Assembly: GCA_022496805.1 (NCBI GenBank)
Contig: CM040090.1
Span: 10,534,001 to 10,598,000, forward strand
Reading direction: 5' to 3'
Length of the DNA stretch: 64,000 nucleotides
Source: Pohlia nutans
Taxonomy: Eukaryota; Streptophyta; Bryopsida; Bryales; Mniaceae
This document shows, in pieces, positions 44,547-58,689 of this stretch. A program made the translations under genes and the position numbers. Each line of letters opens with the position of its first letter. The stretch's first letter is position 1. The notes beneath the pieces were generated by a model. It had not been told where the DNA came from. It saw only the letters and a list, made by a program, of their open reading frames with translations, and did no database searches.

Positions 44547-45490
44547 GTGGGGCAGCAAGATTCAGCACATGTACGTGTTTCACAAGTGGAATATAGGATG
44601 TGTTTGACTAAACTTAGGCAATCCGAGCCTCTTGCTTGATACAGAAAATCTATGCTCTTGGAAACCATTCAAGCCTCAAATTGTTATACCGACTGAGCTT
44701 GCTTAAATTCTGCAACTGAGATTAATTAACAGTCGATTTCAGTTCAAAGTCCTGGTCGACGGAGTTTGCGACTTGCTGTCTGTCCGGTTGATGAATAGAG
44801 CTGCGTGCGCTTCACCCAATGCCATGCACCGGCATCCCCAGCTGGTGCAGATCAGATGCATCTGAGGTGCACGAGTCTTGCAATGTACATTGGGCCGTAA
44901 ATTCACATCAACTTCTGTATATAATTGCAATAAACAGGATCACAGTCTACAAGCGTAGTCGTATGACAATCGCCGGAATTTACGCACCGGTTGGCTGCTC
45001 GCAGCCGTAAGGTCTGGGTATCGAATCCCTCTGGACCCAGTTAACTCGCAATTACTACTGCGCTTAGCCCGGAGGTGGCGCACCGGGACCGTACTCCGTA
45101 ACAGGACAGGCCATTTTGCAGATTTGTGTCCGTCTTTTTAATGTCTTAGCAAATTCGAGAGAAAGTGCTGGGCCTTGGAATCATAAATTTTGCTACCTTA
45201 GAGAACAAACGACGAAAATGTGAACCTTTGATAGCTCACATCATTCGGATTCCATATCAGCACTTTTGCAGAATCTTTGATCGTTATGCAATATTGTAGA
45301 TATCTGGTAAACTACAAACCGGACTACACAAGTGCATAATACAAAACAAATCCAGGAGACATCCATAACAGTACCATTTCCTCAAAGCAGTACACTCGAA
45401 TCACACTCGTTTACCAAAATAAACGTTCATTAATTGTCATACTTGAGTACGTAGAAGCCTGATATAAAACAAGCATTAAATGAACGAAGC
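44476..45490. other. Intergenic DNA downstream of RPL10
   Basis: Mostly unassigned. A tRNA-like B-box (GGGTATCGAATCCC, 45016-45029) is present, with one base more than the consensus and no convincing acceptor stem, so a tRNA-derived relic is possible. Confidence 0.35.
44519..44546. repeat. (AT)n microsatellite
   Basis: A pure AT dinucleotide run, followed by GTGGGGCAGC. Confidence 0.9.
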
Positions 45491-46919
<1,429 letters not shown>

Positions 46920-47100
46920 GGCGACGGAAGCGCGTAGCTGCGGAGCTGCTCCAAGCTGGTGAAGTGGGAAAGGAAAGAGCACTGTCAAGGCCCTGGCTTA
47001 AGTCGTCTTCTTCAACCCCCGCTCGGGCTCTAAACCCTAGCTCGTCGGACCCTGCCTTGGAGACTTCGTAACTTACCTTCGTAACTTTGTAATTTACGTG
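46920..47100 (-). promoter_or_regulatory. RPL10: RPL10 5' leader and promoter with telo-box
   Basis: A GC-rich segment upstream of the start codon contains CTAAACCCTAGC at 47030-47041. Beyond 47045 a short GTAACTTCGTAA-type repeat occurs three to four times (47065-47118) before the AT-rich flank. Confidence 0.6.
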
Positions 47101-47118
47101 GGTAACTTCGTAATACAT

Positions 47119-48735
47119 CTGGGTAATAATTCTTAGTGTTCCCTTTTTCTTTCCTCTTTTTACTCATTAAGTTTTTTTTCTTGCATTTTTCTTTCACAAT
47201 TTTATAGAGCAATGAGACCACACTCTATTTACAATTAGAAATGAGGTTTATGTAGCAATACTAGCAATACTACAGTAGTCCCAAAATTCATGGAATGCAA
47301 ATGGTATTCCTTCATTACTTTAAAAAGTGAATCTAAGTGAAGATTCTTTTTAGATTTAGTTTTCAAAAGGGTGCTGCTCTATTATGCACATAGTTTTATT
47401 TTTTTACCTTTATTTTATTAATTTGTTTTAACATTGTTTATCAAATTATTTAGAATCTGGCTTTCATGTTTATTTGACTTAATGTTTTAATAGCTTTAGG
47501 TTTTCAAAATTCTTTCAACACTTGAGAATCAAATGCCCGGTCAAATGATGCAAAATTTATGTCAAATCTATAGCCAAAAATTTATATCACATATCAATCT
47601 TTGTTGAACAAAGATTGATAAAGCAACAAAAATTTCCACAATCAAAATTAACCTAACACCTTTATTTCTCTCATAGACATAAAAATGTCATTTAAAACGG
47701 AAAAAAAAAAAAAAAAAAAAAAAAAAAACATGATTGAAAAGAATTGAAAAAATAATAAATTCCAAGTTTGAGAATAGAAAATGGCGCACAATTTTACAAT
47801 CCATTTTTCAAGATCATAAACTTGTTCCATGCCAACAATACTAAATCACAAGTTGAAGAATTAAAGACTAGTTTATGATTTTTTAATTTAATTTATTAAA
47901 AGACATTGAATTTGGAAGTACAAACCTCTTATTCAATGGCATTATTGGTCTTCTAAATTCACTCATTAATTCAAAAATAGTTTGATAATAATTGCATATT
48001 GAAACTTAGTCAAATACAAATAACATGATAGTGGAAATTGTGTGATATGAATTTAATTTCTATATTTGTAATTTGATTAACACGTTCATCAAATGAATAT
48101 AAGTTTCTTTTACATATACGCCTAAGATCGTGTATAAAATTGTATTAGAATCATGAAAAAAAATTAAAGTGAAATAATTCTACCAAGTGGTTGCCAGATT
48201 ATAAGATTATAATGCCAAAATACAAAATATATATAATTTTGTCACTACCAAATGTCATCCCCTACTTTGGATGGAGAATGAATACATGTGTGTAGTATAA
48301 GGACATCAAAAATGTGATATTGGTGGCCATTTAGTAATGAATGGGGGATATTTTCAAACTATTGTGTAACAAAATCGTAGTAATTTTTTGACATTTTGTA
48401 ACTACATTTCATTAAATCAAAGCTTTATTTCTATTTTTTTTCAATGAGGTCCAAATTTTCAAGAGTTCTTGTTGTAAACTTGATTGATAAATAAATCCCT
48501 CTTAAAACCATAAATATCATATACCGTCAACAAAAGGTGGATTAGGTAGGAAATATTTTTCAAAATAAATACGAATCATCACGAATTTTATTTTCAAAAA
48601 AAGGTTTTTTTAATTTTTATAGTTATTTTTAAGGTGAAGACCCTCATGCTCTCACTCCATGAAAGATAAAATATTCAAAACATGCTATTTTTGAAGCGAG
48701 GCTATTGTGGACTTCCAACTCTTTACCATCATTCT
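47119..48735. other. AT-rich intergenic DNA
   Basis: A homopolymer A run (47701-47728) is the only clear feature. No genes were recognised. Confidence 0.6.
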
Positions 48736-49240
48736 TTAACCCTTAATTGCCTAGGCGTCCATTTTTTGAATGATGTACAGATTTCATCCACATTTTCTCA
48801 TCCATAATGCACTTTTTGGAGTGTGGATTTTTTACAATAGACTTTGTGAAAAATTAGGAAGTAAAGTATTTATTTGGATTAGGAAGGAGATTCTTTTTAT
48901 TAGAAAGGAGAATATTTGTGAAAATTTTATTCCTCATTTCATATTGGAGTGATTCACCAAAAAAGTCAAAGATTTTACTCTAATTTTTGCTCTTGAAAAA
49001 ATAAATTCATAAAATCAAGCAACTAAAAAATCTCCAAAAATCACTACACTTAGAGTATTACATTTCAATCCATCACAAAAAATTACGTTCACAAATTGTC
49101 ACTATCTTATTCGTAATTGAATTATTACAAAAGAATTTTGAATTTTGAGTTTCAAATTTTATAGAAAAATATTGGGGATAGCAATCATAGATCTAACCGT
49201 ATGTATAGAATCTTAATTTGATAATGTACAGTCGGGTACA
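48736..49240 (-). mobile_element. piggyBac-type MITE, family B, copy 6 (truncated)
   Basis: Begins TTAACCCTTAATTGCCTAGG and runs as the reverse complement of 3434-4012, with the hairpin at 48756-48772. The far end is lost near 49230. Confidence 0.72.
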
Positions 49241-49636
49241 ACATGCTTACAAACTTTTCAACTCGCTTTTCAATCACTTTTCACTAGAAAGTTCAATAAT
49301 TTTTAGGAAGCTCTAGCATGCTCAAAAATGAACCGATTTTGAAACCACAATTGCATTGGAATTGCAACGAAGCGTGCTTCAACTTCATGATAAGTGAACA
49401 AAGAATATTTTAAAATGATACAACAATTTAGATTTCTTTTATACACTTTCTATCATTTCATAGTGAACCTTTGGAAGATAGTCAAAGATTTTTTGCATTT
49501 AAGTACAAAATAAGTAAGAAATCATACAAGTAGTTTAGGCGGTGTGGGATCAAGTATCTCTAAAGCAATTGTGAAGGTTCATTTCTAATATGTACCATTA
49601 AATACAAGTTGTAATTTTCACAAGGTCTATTCTCGA

Positions 49637-49765
49637 AAGAGGTGAGTAGTCTTGTACCAATGGCCCTCTGTCCGGTGGGCATTGGCTCATTGTCAAGACG
49701 AACAGACACTTTATTCACGCCGGCCTCGAAAGAGGACCGGAGTTCATATCTATCTATCTAACTAA
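49637..49765 (-). repeat. GATA-tailed short dispersed repeat, copy 2
   Basis: Reverse-strand copy with TTTATTCACGCCGGCCTC and a terminal ATCTATCTATCTA. The CTCTTTCGAG motif is present at both ends, suggesting short inverted termini. Confidence 0.72.
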
Positions 49766-50637
49766 TTTCCACAAATGGTAGCAGCACTAAATGGTAGCAT
49801 ATAGAAAACATCAAAAAAATTGTATGATTTTCAATTACATATAATGGAATGATGATAAAGTAGACTTTAGTGTGATTCCTATGCAATTTACAATTTGGAA
49901 TTCCGTTCATTTTTTAGTATACGTGGGCCTTCCAAAGTTCCCTAAAATCTTAATTGAATCCAAAATTTGTAACCATCTTTTACCCGACTATACAACTTTC
50001 AGTCTTACATCAAATTCAAATTATCAATTGATAATTAAAAAAATTACGTGGCATGTTCAATATTCTAAAACCCACTCCAACAATTATCATGTAATGATTC
50101 TTATTCCTAGGTAAAGAACTTTATGTCACCTATGATCTTTAGTTTATATTATATTCAGATCAATTTTACAATAGAAACACAAAACATCTTTTTATGAATG
50201 CACTAAGAAATTGGCATTCTTCGACATTCAATTCATCAATTTTGTACATATCAACATTTGGAACATGGGATATAGTGGAATTTAAGTTTGTTAAAAATTA
50301 GAATTGTTTTAAGAGCTTTTTGGTCAATCTACATTGACAAAATAATATTTTTTATTTTATCAAAAAATTGGAATAATAGAACAAATTATGCAACCAACAC
50401 AATAACACTATCTAAATAAATATCTCTACAACATCGTTGTTCTACTACATTTTTACTTTTTTTTTGCTACATATATATAAATCCACTACATATTTGGGTA
50501 TTATAGGTTAAAAATACTTTGGATTCATTTGACATGAATCCAAGGTATTTTTAAGGTACCACACACAAGAATGGTACACACGAATATTATATATGCTATA
50601 TTGTATCTAGTCGTCAATGTCAGCAACTCATACCTAG

Positions 50638-50671
<34 letters not shown>

Positions 50672-50956
50672 TGTACATATTTTATTGAAATGATGCAAAT
50701 ATTCTTAAAATTGTGTGAATATTTCTTAAGATTCTTTTTTTTCACTATTAAAAAATAGATTTATAGTGAAAAAAATTCTTAAAAAAATTGGGCTTCTCTT
50801 TTTCGACCCTATCAATTGGATATGGTATATATAACAGTTACACACACAATTTATTTAATTTTATCATTACTTATATATATATATTATATATACTCCTTTG
50901 TTCCATGAAAAGCTTCAAAGCAAAGTAAAATTCTACAATTGCCTGTTCCCGGTCCT
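49766..50956. other. AT-rich DNA with a (TATG)n microsatellite
   Basis: TATG repeats at about 50641-50674 and an (AT)n stretch near 50874. No genes seen. Confidence 0.6.
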
Positions 50957-51489
50957 TTAACCCTTTAAGGTCCCGATTCCACACTGTTTTCAAAGATTCG
51001 TTATAAAATGTTTGATGAAAACCGAAAATGGAGTTGATGTAGAAAGAAAAGTTGTGAATGTGAATGTGAAGATCACATCTGTACGGTTGGATTCATCATA
51101 TTTTTTATTAATATTTTTTAATTAATTTTGCAAGGTTTTCTCTTGAAATTCAATTAAAAATCCAAAATTAGCATTAATTTTTTTTTAAATATTGTAATGA
51201 AATTGGAATAACATGTACTACAAGATGGTATGGTCTTCTTATTATGGAAAATCATGTGTAAGGTCTCACTTTTTGAACTAAGAATGAAACTTGACATAAA
51301 CCACTTTTGCTATTTTTCAAAAACTCTCAATATCTTATCTTGAAGATCCGTACCGTACAAATGGTAACCGACTAGTACAAGAATTTAAAAAAAAAATGAA
51401 TGGATGAAAAACATCCTCTGCGTGGTGAAGGGACGCGTCCAAAATCATCCGTCGTCCAGATTCTGGACGCAAGCGCGTCTAAGGGTTAA
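50957..51489 (+). mobile_element. piggyBac-type MITE, family A, copy 4
   Basis: TTAACCCTTTAAGGTCCCGA on the left and GCGTCTAAGGGTTAA on the right. The palindrome GTCCAGA/TCTGGAC is at about 51453-51468. It shares its right TTAA with the Tourist-like element that follows. Confidence 0.82.
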
Positions 51490-51791
51490 GAGCATCCCCA
51501 CTCCTACACGCCATAGATGACTGGCTCAAATTATTCATTTACATTTGGAGGGCCCTTGCACTCACATTCCCCACCCTTGGAGGGCCCTCACACATCAAAA
51601 GTGCACATTAAATATTCAATGGACCAATCACAAGTAGAAGGTGGGGATTTAGTCAACTAAATAGTGATTTGGAGAGCCATTTCTTGACACGCTAGGATCT
51701 AGAGCCAAGAGCCATTTTGCAAGGGCCTTGAGCACTTTTCATTTACTTCTGGAGTGCAAGGGCCCTGGGAGGGCCTGCGGTGGAGCTGCTC
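51490..51791. mobile_element. Tourist-like MITE abutting a piggyBac-type MITE
   Basis: Ends GAGCATCCCCAC and GTGGAGCTGCTC, flanked by TAA (51487-51489, 51792-51794). The left TAA is part of the TTAA duplication of the preceding element, so one element used the other's target site. Confidence 0.78.
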
Positions 51792-52168
51792 TAAGAGGTT
51801 CTCATAGTTGCACATACAACTAAAGTGTCGTGTTATTCGACAGGTGTGCAATACAATAGAGGTTCTTGTAGTTGGACATATCATGGCTTGACATTTGTCA
51901 TCAGTTTCATGTTCAATGACTTATCCACAACAACAAAATTATGACTGTAACATCGGAGTCAATTTTTCAATTTTCCGGGTACAGGAAGCTTTTTATTTTG
52001 TTGTTTGTTGGGGACAGAGGAGTACAGGGGAAGGTGACATTAAGGAGGGAGTAGTGTGATCACTTTCCGAAATGGCTGCTTTTCCCTTTTCTATGAGGAG
52101 TTTGGAGCGATTATCCAGAAGCTCATCACAATCACGGAGGCGTTTGGATTGCGGAGCTTGTGGCAGCT

Positions 52169-54703
52169 ATGGCGTCCCTGCACTCTGCCTTCCTGCCTCA
52201 GCCTTGCGCCCTCTCTGCCAAGCCCAAACTCGCCTCTCCTCCTTCTCCTACGCCGTTTCGTCGCATCAAAGCCATTTCCTGCGCAAATGCTCCAGAGCCC
52301 AGCGCCACCTGCTCTCGCAGGGAGGTTCTGGGGCTGGGAGGATTGTTGGCTGCGGCATTCGTCAATCCCATGCAGTCGGCCCAGGCGGAGCAGGCTACTT
52401 GTGGGAGCTACAATGTGACCGCCTCGGGGCTGGCGTTCTGTGATTCCCAAGTGGGCTCTGGGATTGCTGCTTCCAAGGGCATGCTCATCAAGGTTTGATT
52501 TCATTGCCGCAGATTGTCCTTCGTCTTGCTTGAAGAGGATTGTCACAGCTTTTTTTGTTTTGTCGACTGTCGTTTTTGGTAGTGAATGAACGAGGATTTC
52601 AGTGCAGCAATGAATGTGTGATTTGGATAATGTATGCCAAAAGTTACGATGGTTTGAAATTGCTGGAATTTGCTGCATTCATCAAGATTTGATTCAGATT
52701 GTCATGTGGAATTGAATCTCAGGTTCGTCTTGCTTGAGAGGATTGTCAGATAGGAGTATCCACAGATTTGAGTGCACCAAAGAATGTGTTATTTGGCAAA
52801 AGTTACAATGGGTTGAAATTTTATTGGTAGATGTTTTAAAATCACTTCTTCACGCATTGATTAATTCATTGAGATGTTGAGGCCAAAAGATGACATTTTC
52901 CTTATTGTTGGTTGGATCATTTCTGTTTACTAATCTTAAATAGTTAGAAGTCCTATTGGTGCTTGATAAAAGGTGCTTGATACTCACAATGATAGGTGCA
53001 AAATAACAATGATCAAACACTTTTCAGCACAAAGAAAAATTGATAATTGCGATAATATGTATCAAACAATATATGTAAACCACAATTGAGCAATTATAAG
53101 GCTAAATACAGGTTGTAGAGAGGGACCCCAAGGGCCTTTTAAGGGTTAAGTGGCAGTTTTTGGGTGTCCTCACCTCATTGGCATTTGGCTTTTTAATGGC
53201 AGATTCGGCGGATAATGTGTCAATATTTTCCAATTTTTTTTTGTGTGTGTGGGCAGGCTCATTACTCAGGAAAGCTTGAGAACGGGACTGAATTTGATAG
53301 CAGCTATAGGCGAGGGAAACCGCTGACATTCCGAGTTGGTGTTGGAGAGGTACGTGGTCCTCGTTACTTTCACCAATTCCATTCAGCAACCAAGTTACAT
53401 ATGTAGCGGTTATGGGACATAATGTCATGCTTAAAGTGTTACATGTCATCTTGTGATTGGTTAAGGGTGACGTGGACCTCTCAAAATCTGACGTGGAAAT
53501 TTAATTTCGACACCAGGCTGTGTGAGGATTCACATGATATCTATGGTGATCATCCTTGTGCAGGTTATAAGAGGGTGGGATCAAGGCATTCTAGGAACTG
53601 AAGGCATCCCGGCCATGCAAGCAGGTGGGAATGTTTACACTTTCCCTATGGCCTTTTCCCACCTGTCATGTAAATAATGATCGCCATATGCAACACATCA
53701 AGTACCATAATCCATCATCGAATCTGCAATTAAAAATCAAATAAGAATGCATAACATACACACTTGAATGACCTGATATCAAAATATTTGAGCATATATT
53801 CTTAGAATATTTGAGCATATTTACATAAAATTCCTATTAAAACCCTAATAACAAGGTAAAAGGATTGTCTTGTTTGCCTGTCCATAGAGCACATACGATG
53901 ATTCAAACCTGCCCAATTTGACAACCCTAGTCACGAATTCTATGTACATCATCAGATCTCACTTGTTTTTGTTGGATGGTGTGTAGGCGGTAAGAGAACC
54001 TTGAAAATTCCTGCCAATCTAGGCTATGGTGAAAGGGGAGCCGGCTGCAGATTAGGTGAGATTGCCACTTCCTATGTTCTTAAACTTGTTTGGAGAAAAG
54101 AGCAGTTCTACTCCGCAGCGTAAACTTGTCCCCTACTTTGTGATTGTGTAAACCCCTAGCCATTTATACTCATAGAAAGGTTTATCTCAACATGCATGAT
54201 TTCACAGCTTCTCATGATCCCTTCAAGAGTAAACCTCGCTACCAATGTCCTTAAGGCATGGATACACAAACTACGCAATAGATTCTTTACTCACAATGAT
54301 CTTTGGGCCAACATTCTGATTATTATCATCATCATCTGAACTCGAATACTTCTCTCTTGATAATCTTGACAAGCACTAGTAGCAGAACTGTCGTGTTTTT
54401 CATTCCCCACTTTGTGCAAACAATGAACAATGATGAAATATTGTGCCTAGATTTTTGTCTTCTTGTGACCAAAACCTCTCACCATCATTGACATAACCCA
54501 TGTGCCTGGCGCAGTTTCATTCCTTTTTCGTATATAGTAAGTGAAAAAGTGAAAAACGACACATTTCCTACTAGTGAAGTATGGCCATATGTAAAGCTGT
54601 TTCTGTATTAATTTTTGGGTACTACTCTTGCCAACCAGGATCGTGTCTCATTCCGCCCAACTCGGTTCTCATCTTCGACGTGGAGTTCGTTGGGAAGGCC
54701 TGA
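52169..54703 (+). CDS. FKBP13: Chloroplast thylakoid-lumen FKBP13 peptidyl-prolyl isomerase
   Basis: Five exons (52169-52492, 53257-53349, 53564-53624, 53987-54055, 54639-54703) join in phase to 203 residues. The Ser/Ala/Pro-rich N-terminus is a stroma-targeting transit peptide, followed by a twin-arginine lumen signal (RR at 50-51, hydrophobic core, AQA ending at 73). The mature part is a single FKBP domain (GKLENGTEFDSSY, VIRGWDQGILG, IPANLGYGERGAG). Cysteines 78/91 and 180/185 match the two redox-active disulfides known in Arabidopsis FKBP13, a partner of the Rieske protein and target of lumenal redox control. The pair 180/185 in GCRLGSC is diagnostic against other lumenal FKBPs. An out-of-frame ATG at 52072 opens an overlapping frame to 52443. 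Intron 4 holds a CACTA-type MITE. Confidence 0.95.
53425..53515 (-). repeat. CCAATCA/ACGTGG dispersed repeat, copy 3 (FKBP13 intron 2)
   Basis: Reverse complement reads CCACGTCAGATTTTGAGAGG and then ACCAATCACAAGATGACATG, matching 29190-29320. Confidence 0.7.
54374..54576 (+). mobile_element. CACTA-type MITE, copy 3 (FKBP13 intron 4)
   Basis: Ends CACTAGTAGCAG and CCTACTAGTG with the 3-bp duplication AAG (54371-54373, 54577-54579). It is 203 bp and homologous to 23776-23967. Confidence 0.9.
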
Positions 54704-55107
54704 AAAGACCGACCCCTGGAGAGGAGAGTGAATAACTTCAACTTGGCACGTACATATTTCTTCATCTAGTTCAGTGAGTTTGGTGCTTTGCGAATAGAAT
54801 TGTTAGTAACTTGTATCTCCAGTGCAGATATTTTTCACTACTGTCGTAGATATCAACTTGAGCAATTCCACCATTAGTGGATGGAGATTTCAGTTTCAAT
54901 TGACAAAAGCCTAAACTGGGGTTTTACTGCAGCTTTGGATAACTGGTGCATTTTAATCTCTTGATTCTTAGTCTGGTACTGGCGAAAAATGAGATTCTTT
55001 CCTTGAATCTATGCACATTAGTGTCACTTCTTTGTATAAGTTAATACTATATTATTAAAACACTACAAAACTCCATATAACACATGCAGAATGGACATCT
55101 AGGCTAT

Positions 55108-55220
55108 GATAGATAAAAACTCTGGACCTCTTTCGAGGCCGGCGTGAATAAAGTGTCTGTCTTGACAATGAGTCAGTGCCCATCGGATAAAGGGCCATTG
55201 GTGCAAAACTACTCTTCCCT
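55108..55220 (+). repeat. GATA-tailed short dispersed repeat, copy 3
   Basis: GATAGATA, then CCTCTTTCGAGGCCGGCGTG and GGGCCATTGGTGCAA, matching 49637-49765. Confidence 0.72.
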
Positions 55221-55314
55221 TACCAGTAACAATTACTATTAACAACAATAACAATGAGTGGTTAGATCCAGTAAGAGTATAATTTGGTGTTTGTTTTATT
55301 GGTGGTCGCCAAAT

Positions 55315-55480
55315 CATGGTTCCTAGGTTGGTTGGTGAAGGACTTTGTATTACAATTATATGGTCCGGGTTCAATTCCCGTTGAGTCCGTTTGAGCAAAC
55401 TCTAAGCTATGACATTAAAGACTAAAAGGGTTGGTTGTACCTTGTTTGTTTGTTTGTTTGTTTGTTTTTTTTTTTTTTTT
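55315..55480 (+). mobile_element. tRNA-derived SINE
   Basis: A tRNA-like head has an A-box-like GGTTGGTGAAGG and a good pol III B-box GGTTCAATTCC (55368-55378), followed by an unrelated body and a (TTTG)n/T-run tail (from 55441). This head-body-simple-tail structure is typical of plant SINEs. No full cloverleaf can be drawn, so it is not a working tRNA gene. No flanking duplication was established. Confidence 0.7.
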
Positions 55481-55770
55481 CCTTTCTTTCTCTTCTTTCT
55501 TCTTTTTTTTCTTCTCTCCAATAATGCTTAGAAGTCCAATAATTTTTCACTTCAATTTGATACTTTGTTTTGATGTTATATGGGTAGTCCATTGTCCATG
55601 ATTAATTTCTAAAGATCTATCTTAATCAAAACATTTTTTTTGCATTATTGGGCATGCCCATTGAAAATTAAAATTTGCATTGATGGATGTTTCGAAAATA
55701 AAATAAAAAAATTGACGAGGGGATTTCTTGTAGCTTCCGAATGAGCCAATTTATGTAAGATACAAGTTGG

Positions 55771-56836
55771 ATGCCACAAAGAGAACTCTTCCCCTTCAAC
55801 CACCCAACAATCATTGCACACAACATTAAACTACTAACAAAATACTACACAAAACTACAACACAATCACTACAAAAAAATGATTAACACACACTTCACTC
55901 CTAAACAAAGCAGAGATGCCAAATTCATCCCGCCACTCACATCCACCCCGCTTACACACATACACATACAAGAATGTAACCCGGAAAAAGACATTATTTC
56001 CAATTACGATATCATACAAATCAATAATGAAAAAACCCACCTATTTGAAGATACCGGTAGCCACCTTATCACTATACCAACCACGAGACTAAAATGGCTA
56101 TGGCAACAATATAACAAAGCAATTTATAGCTCACACGGCCTAGGACCACAAACACAATCATTTGAAAAAGAAGTAATATGGCTCTATCAAAGATACAACC
56201 ATAAAATCCCCAGAAGAGACCCACTAAAAGCAGCACAACATACTCTACCAACAAGTATTTTGGACTCCATTACTACCTCCTTTAATATCTCCCACTCATA
56301 CTTCTCTTCATCAATAACATGTTCCACACAAATTTCAGAATTTTACTCTCCCCTTGCAAGAGATAGTCTTTGGATCACTCGGTACCGCCTTCCAATACAA
56401 ATGGAAAGGCATAGGCTACGCCCACCCACATAATGAAGAAACAGTCCAACAAACAATTCACTGGGCACGATTGGCAGCCAAAACCGACCCAAATACCATC
56501 ACTATACTGGTAATACCAGATACAAATTGGTACCAAAATTTCTCCCCACACATGGGGCCTTTTTCAAACACCCATATAATTGCCCACTTCGCCGCAAATT
56601 CCATCACATATGAAGAATCAACAATCCCACAAGAACTCCATAAACCAAAGACTGAACCCCTTGCAATTCGCGACCTATGCATTCATCACCAAGATCACAA
56701 CATTGGTACACCATACCAAATAAATACAATTAAAGCAGCAATTGAAAACCTACAAATTCCACAATACCACATACAAAATGCTCCACGTACCCCCCACAAC
56801 ACACTGGTCAATAAAAATAAAAATGGAACAAACTAA
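55771..56836 (+). pseudogene. Retroelement-like coding region with possible PCIF1-like domain, frameshifted
   Basis: Two overlapping frames, 55771-56433 and 56354-56836, together carry one protein broken by a frameshift near 56365. The sequence is strikingly A/C-rich and G-poor on this strand, unlike the host genes. The part spanning the break (SLFGSLGTAFQYKWKGIGY, then a long helix and ITILVIPDTNW) resembles the Rossmann core of PCIF1-type adenine methyltransferases, where an FGS motif precedes an NPPF catalytic loop; here the equivalent is AHPHN, so activity is doubtful. Coding-like sequence of the same composition resumes at 63839 after the CACTA insertion and begins a ribonuclease H. No reverse transcriptase is in view. 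Assignment to a retroelement is inference. Confidence 0.5.
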
Positions 56837-56959
56837 TATACCCGCCTTCCATCACACTACGAGAGATGGGTACTTTTATGACTGGGAGAATGACTGCGTT
56901 TATGACTGCGCGCAGTCATAAAATCGGGTCTGTGACTGCGCGTCATATTTTTTGTTGAC

Positions 56960-57440
56960 GTGGAATGTGACGCGCGCTATGACTAGGTGCCGTAGTTACC
57001 GACGAGTCGCTTTGGACACCTAGTCTTATGAATAAATACGACTCAAAGCGTATACTTGTACGTGCCATGTATACTAAGCTCCATGTACGTGCCACGTCAG
57101 CATATCCAGCCGCCATCTTGACCGGCTCCAAGTCCTTGACTTTTGGAGGTCTGCCCGGGCAGCTGAGGCCAAAATCCGACGTGGCATGTGACTCGGGCGA
57201 GTCATATTTTTTGTTGACGTGGCACGTGACTCTGTGTAGTCATATTTTTGCTGACGTGGAATGTGACTCTCTAGCGATATATTTTTGCTGACGTGGCACT
57301 TCCACGTAGAATGTGAATATTGTCATTTCTTTGGCTGACGTAGAATGTGACTCTGTGGAGTCATATTTTAGGTCATAATGTTGCTGACGTGGAATGTGAC
57401 TGGTAGTGATGTTTTTAGCTGACGTGGATTATGACTGTGC
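56960..57440 (+). repeat. Left subterminal repeats of the CACTA element
   Basis: At least six copies of GCTGACGTGGMATGTGACT-like units alternate with GAGTCATATTTTT, in direct and inverted order. Such arrays are binding sites for the accessory transposon protein in En/Spm elements. Confidence 0.8.
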
Positions 57441-57682
57441 ACAGCCGTATTTGAGCTAACACTGTGACTGCTAGTAGTGGTATATTCCAGACCTCCAGTA
57501 ATGTTTGACAAGAGTGCGAAGGGGAGATGGTTGGTTTTAGTCACAATATCGGAAGGAGTGAGAACATTACATGACTCGCAGTAGTGACAATGTTGTTGCC
57601 ATGTATGTGGTTCTATGACTGCGTATAGTGATGTTTTGGCTTAATGAGAGTCACATTAGTACTATATATATAGAATCGTACA

Positions 57683-57760
57683 ATAGAAGACACATATGTG
57701 CGAGGCAATGGAAGACACATATGTGCAAGGCAATGGAAGACACATACGTGAGATCAAAGA
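57683..57760 (+). repeat. Three 25-bp tandem repeats
   Basis: GGAAGACACATATGTGCRAG recurs three times with minor changes; each contains the palindrome CACATATGTG or a variant. Confidence 0.85.
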
Positions 57761-58689
57761 AATTCATAATGGTTCACTTGTATTTGGTAGTGAAACTCTC
57801 CATACAAAACCAAAGACCGTTCAGTCTTAAACATAGTCGCTATCTAGCTAAACCAGTCTCATTCCTCACCAATATATGCATTCAACATCCATTCGCTCAT
57901 TCTTCCCGCTTCCTCTTTGGTGCAGGCTCCTCGTGGTTCTCTTCGTCATCCTGTGTGCACCACCTCAATCACACTGGATTACCCAACTATTTAGCACAAA
58001 CCTCATTAATTCACTACAGGACCCAGTAATACAAATGCTGCGCATTTATGACTATAATCTGTTATATTCAGTTGTATCGTGACTAGTCCGTGTGACCCTC
58101 TTAGGATACATTACTAAACCATGTGACATTCTCACTGTGCACGTTACTGATCACTGTGACATTCTGACTGCCTACATTACTGAACCCTATGACATTCAGG
58201 CAATTCATCAGCATTGCGTGCTACGTCAAACATCGGTAGATCATTTAGAGGTCACGTTCTCCTTCGCAGTCGCACGGTTTAGGGGGCCTTCAGTGCGGCA
58301 ACGGGCCACTTGGTGATGGTGTTGAGAGCATTCAAACCTTGTGCAATGATTGACCAACCTAATTTTCATGAAAGGAAATATGTACAACTTGGGAACCTTA
58401 CCAAGAAAACACTTGCATATTTTGGAGAGATATCTTAATGTGTACAATGCAACCCTGCACATCATCAAACGATGAGCTCTCATGAACACATGCAATGTTC
58501 TTCACCTAATCCAGTGTCATAAATTTTGGTCCCATTTGAATTACATTTTTCACAAAATAATTAATTGAATTTGTCATTTTAAAACCATGAGTCCTTGGTC
58601 CTTTAGGATTTAAGGTAGAACTAGGTCTACTAACAATTTTAATACTTCTTTGTTTTCCAGAAAAATTGAAGGAAATATGCAAGACAATG

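Noticed and set aside
45001..45040. Possible tRNA gene
   Set aside because: The B-box-like sequence has an extra base and no acceptor or anticodon stem can be paired, so no tRNA is called.
56943..57291. Short frames in the CACTA subterminal region
   Set aside because: They follow the GACGTGGMATGTGACT repeats and have no domain.
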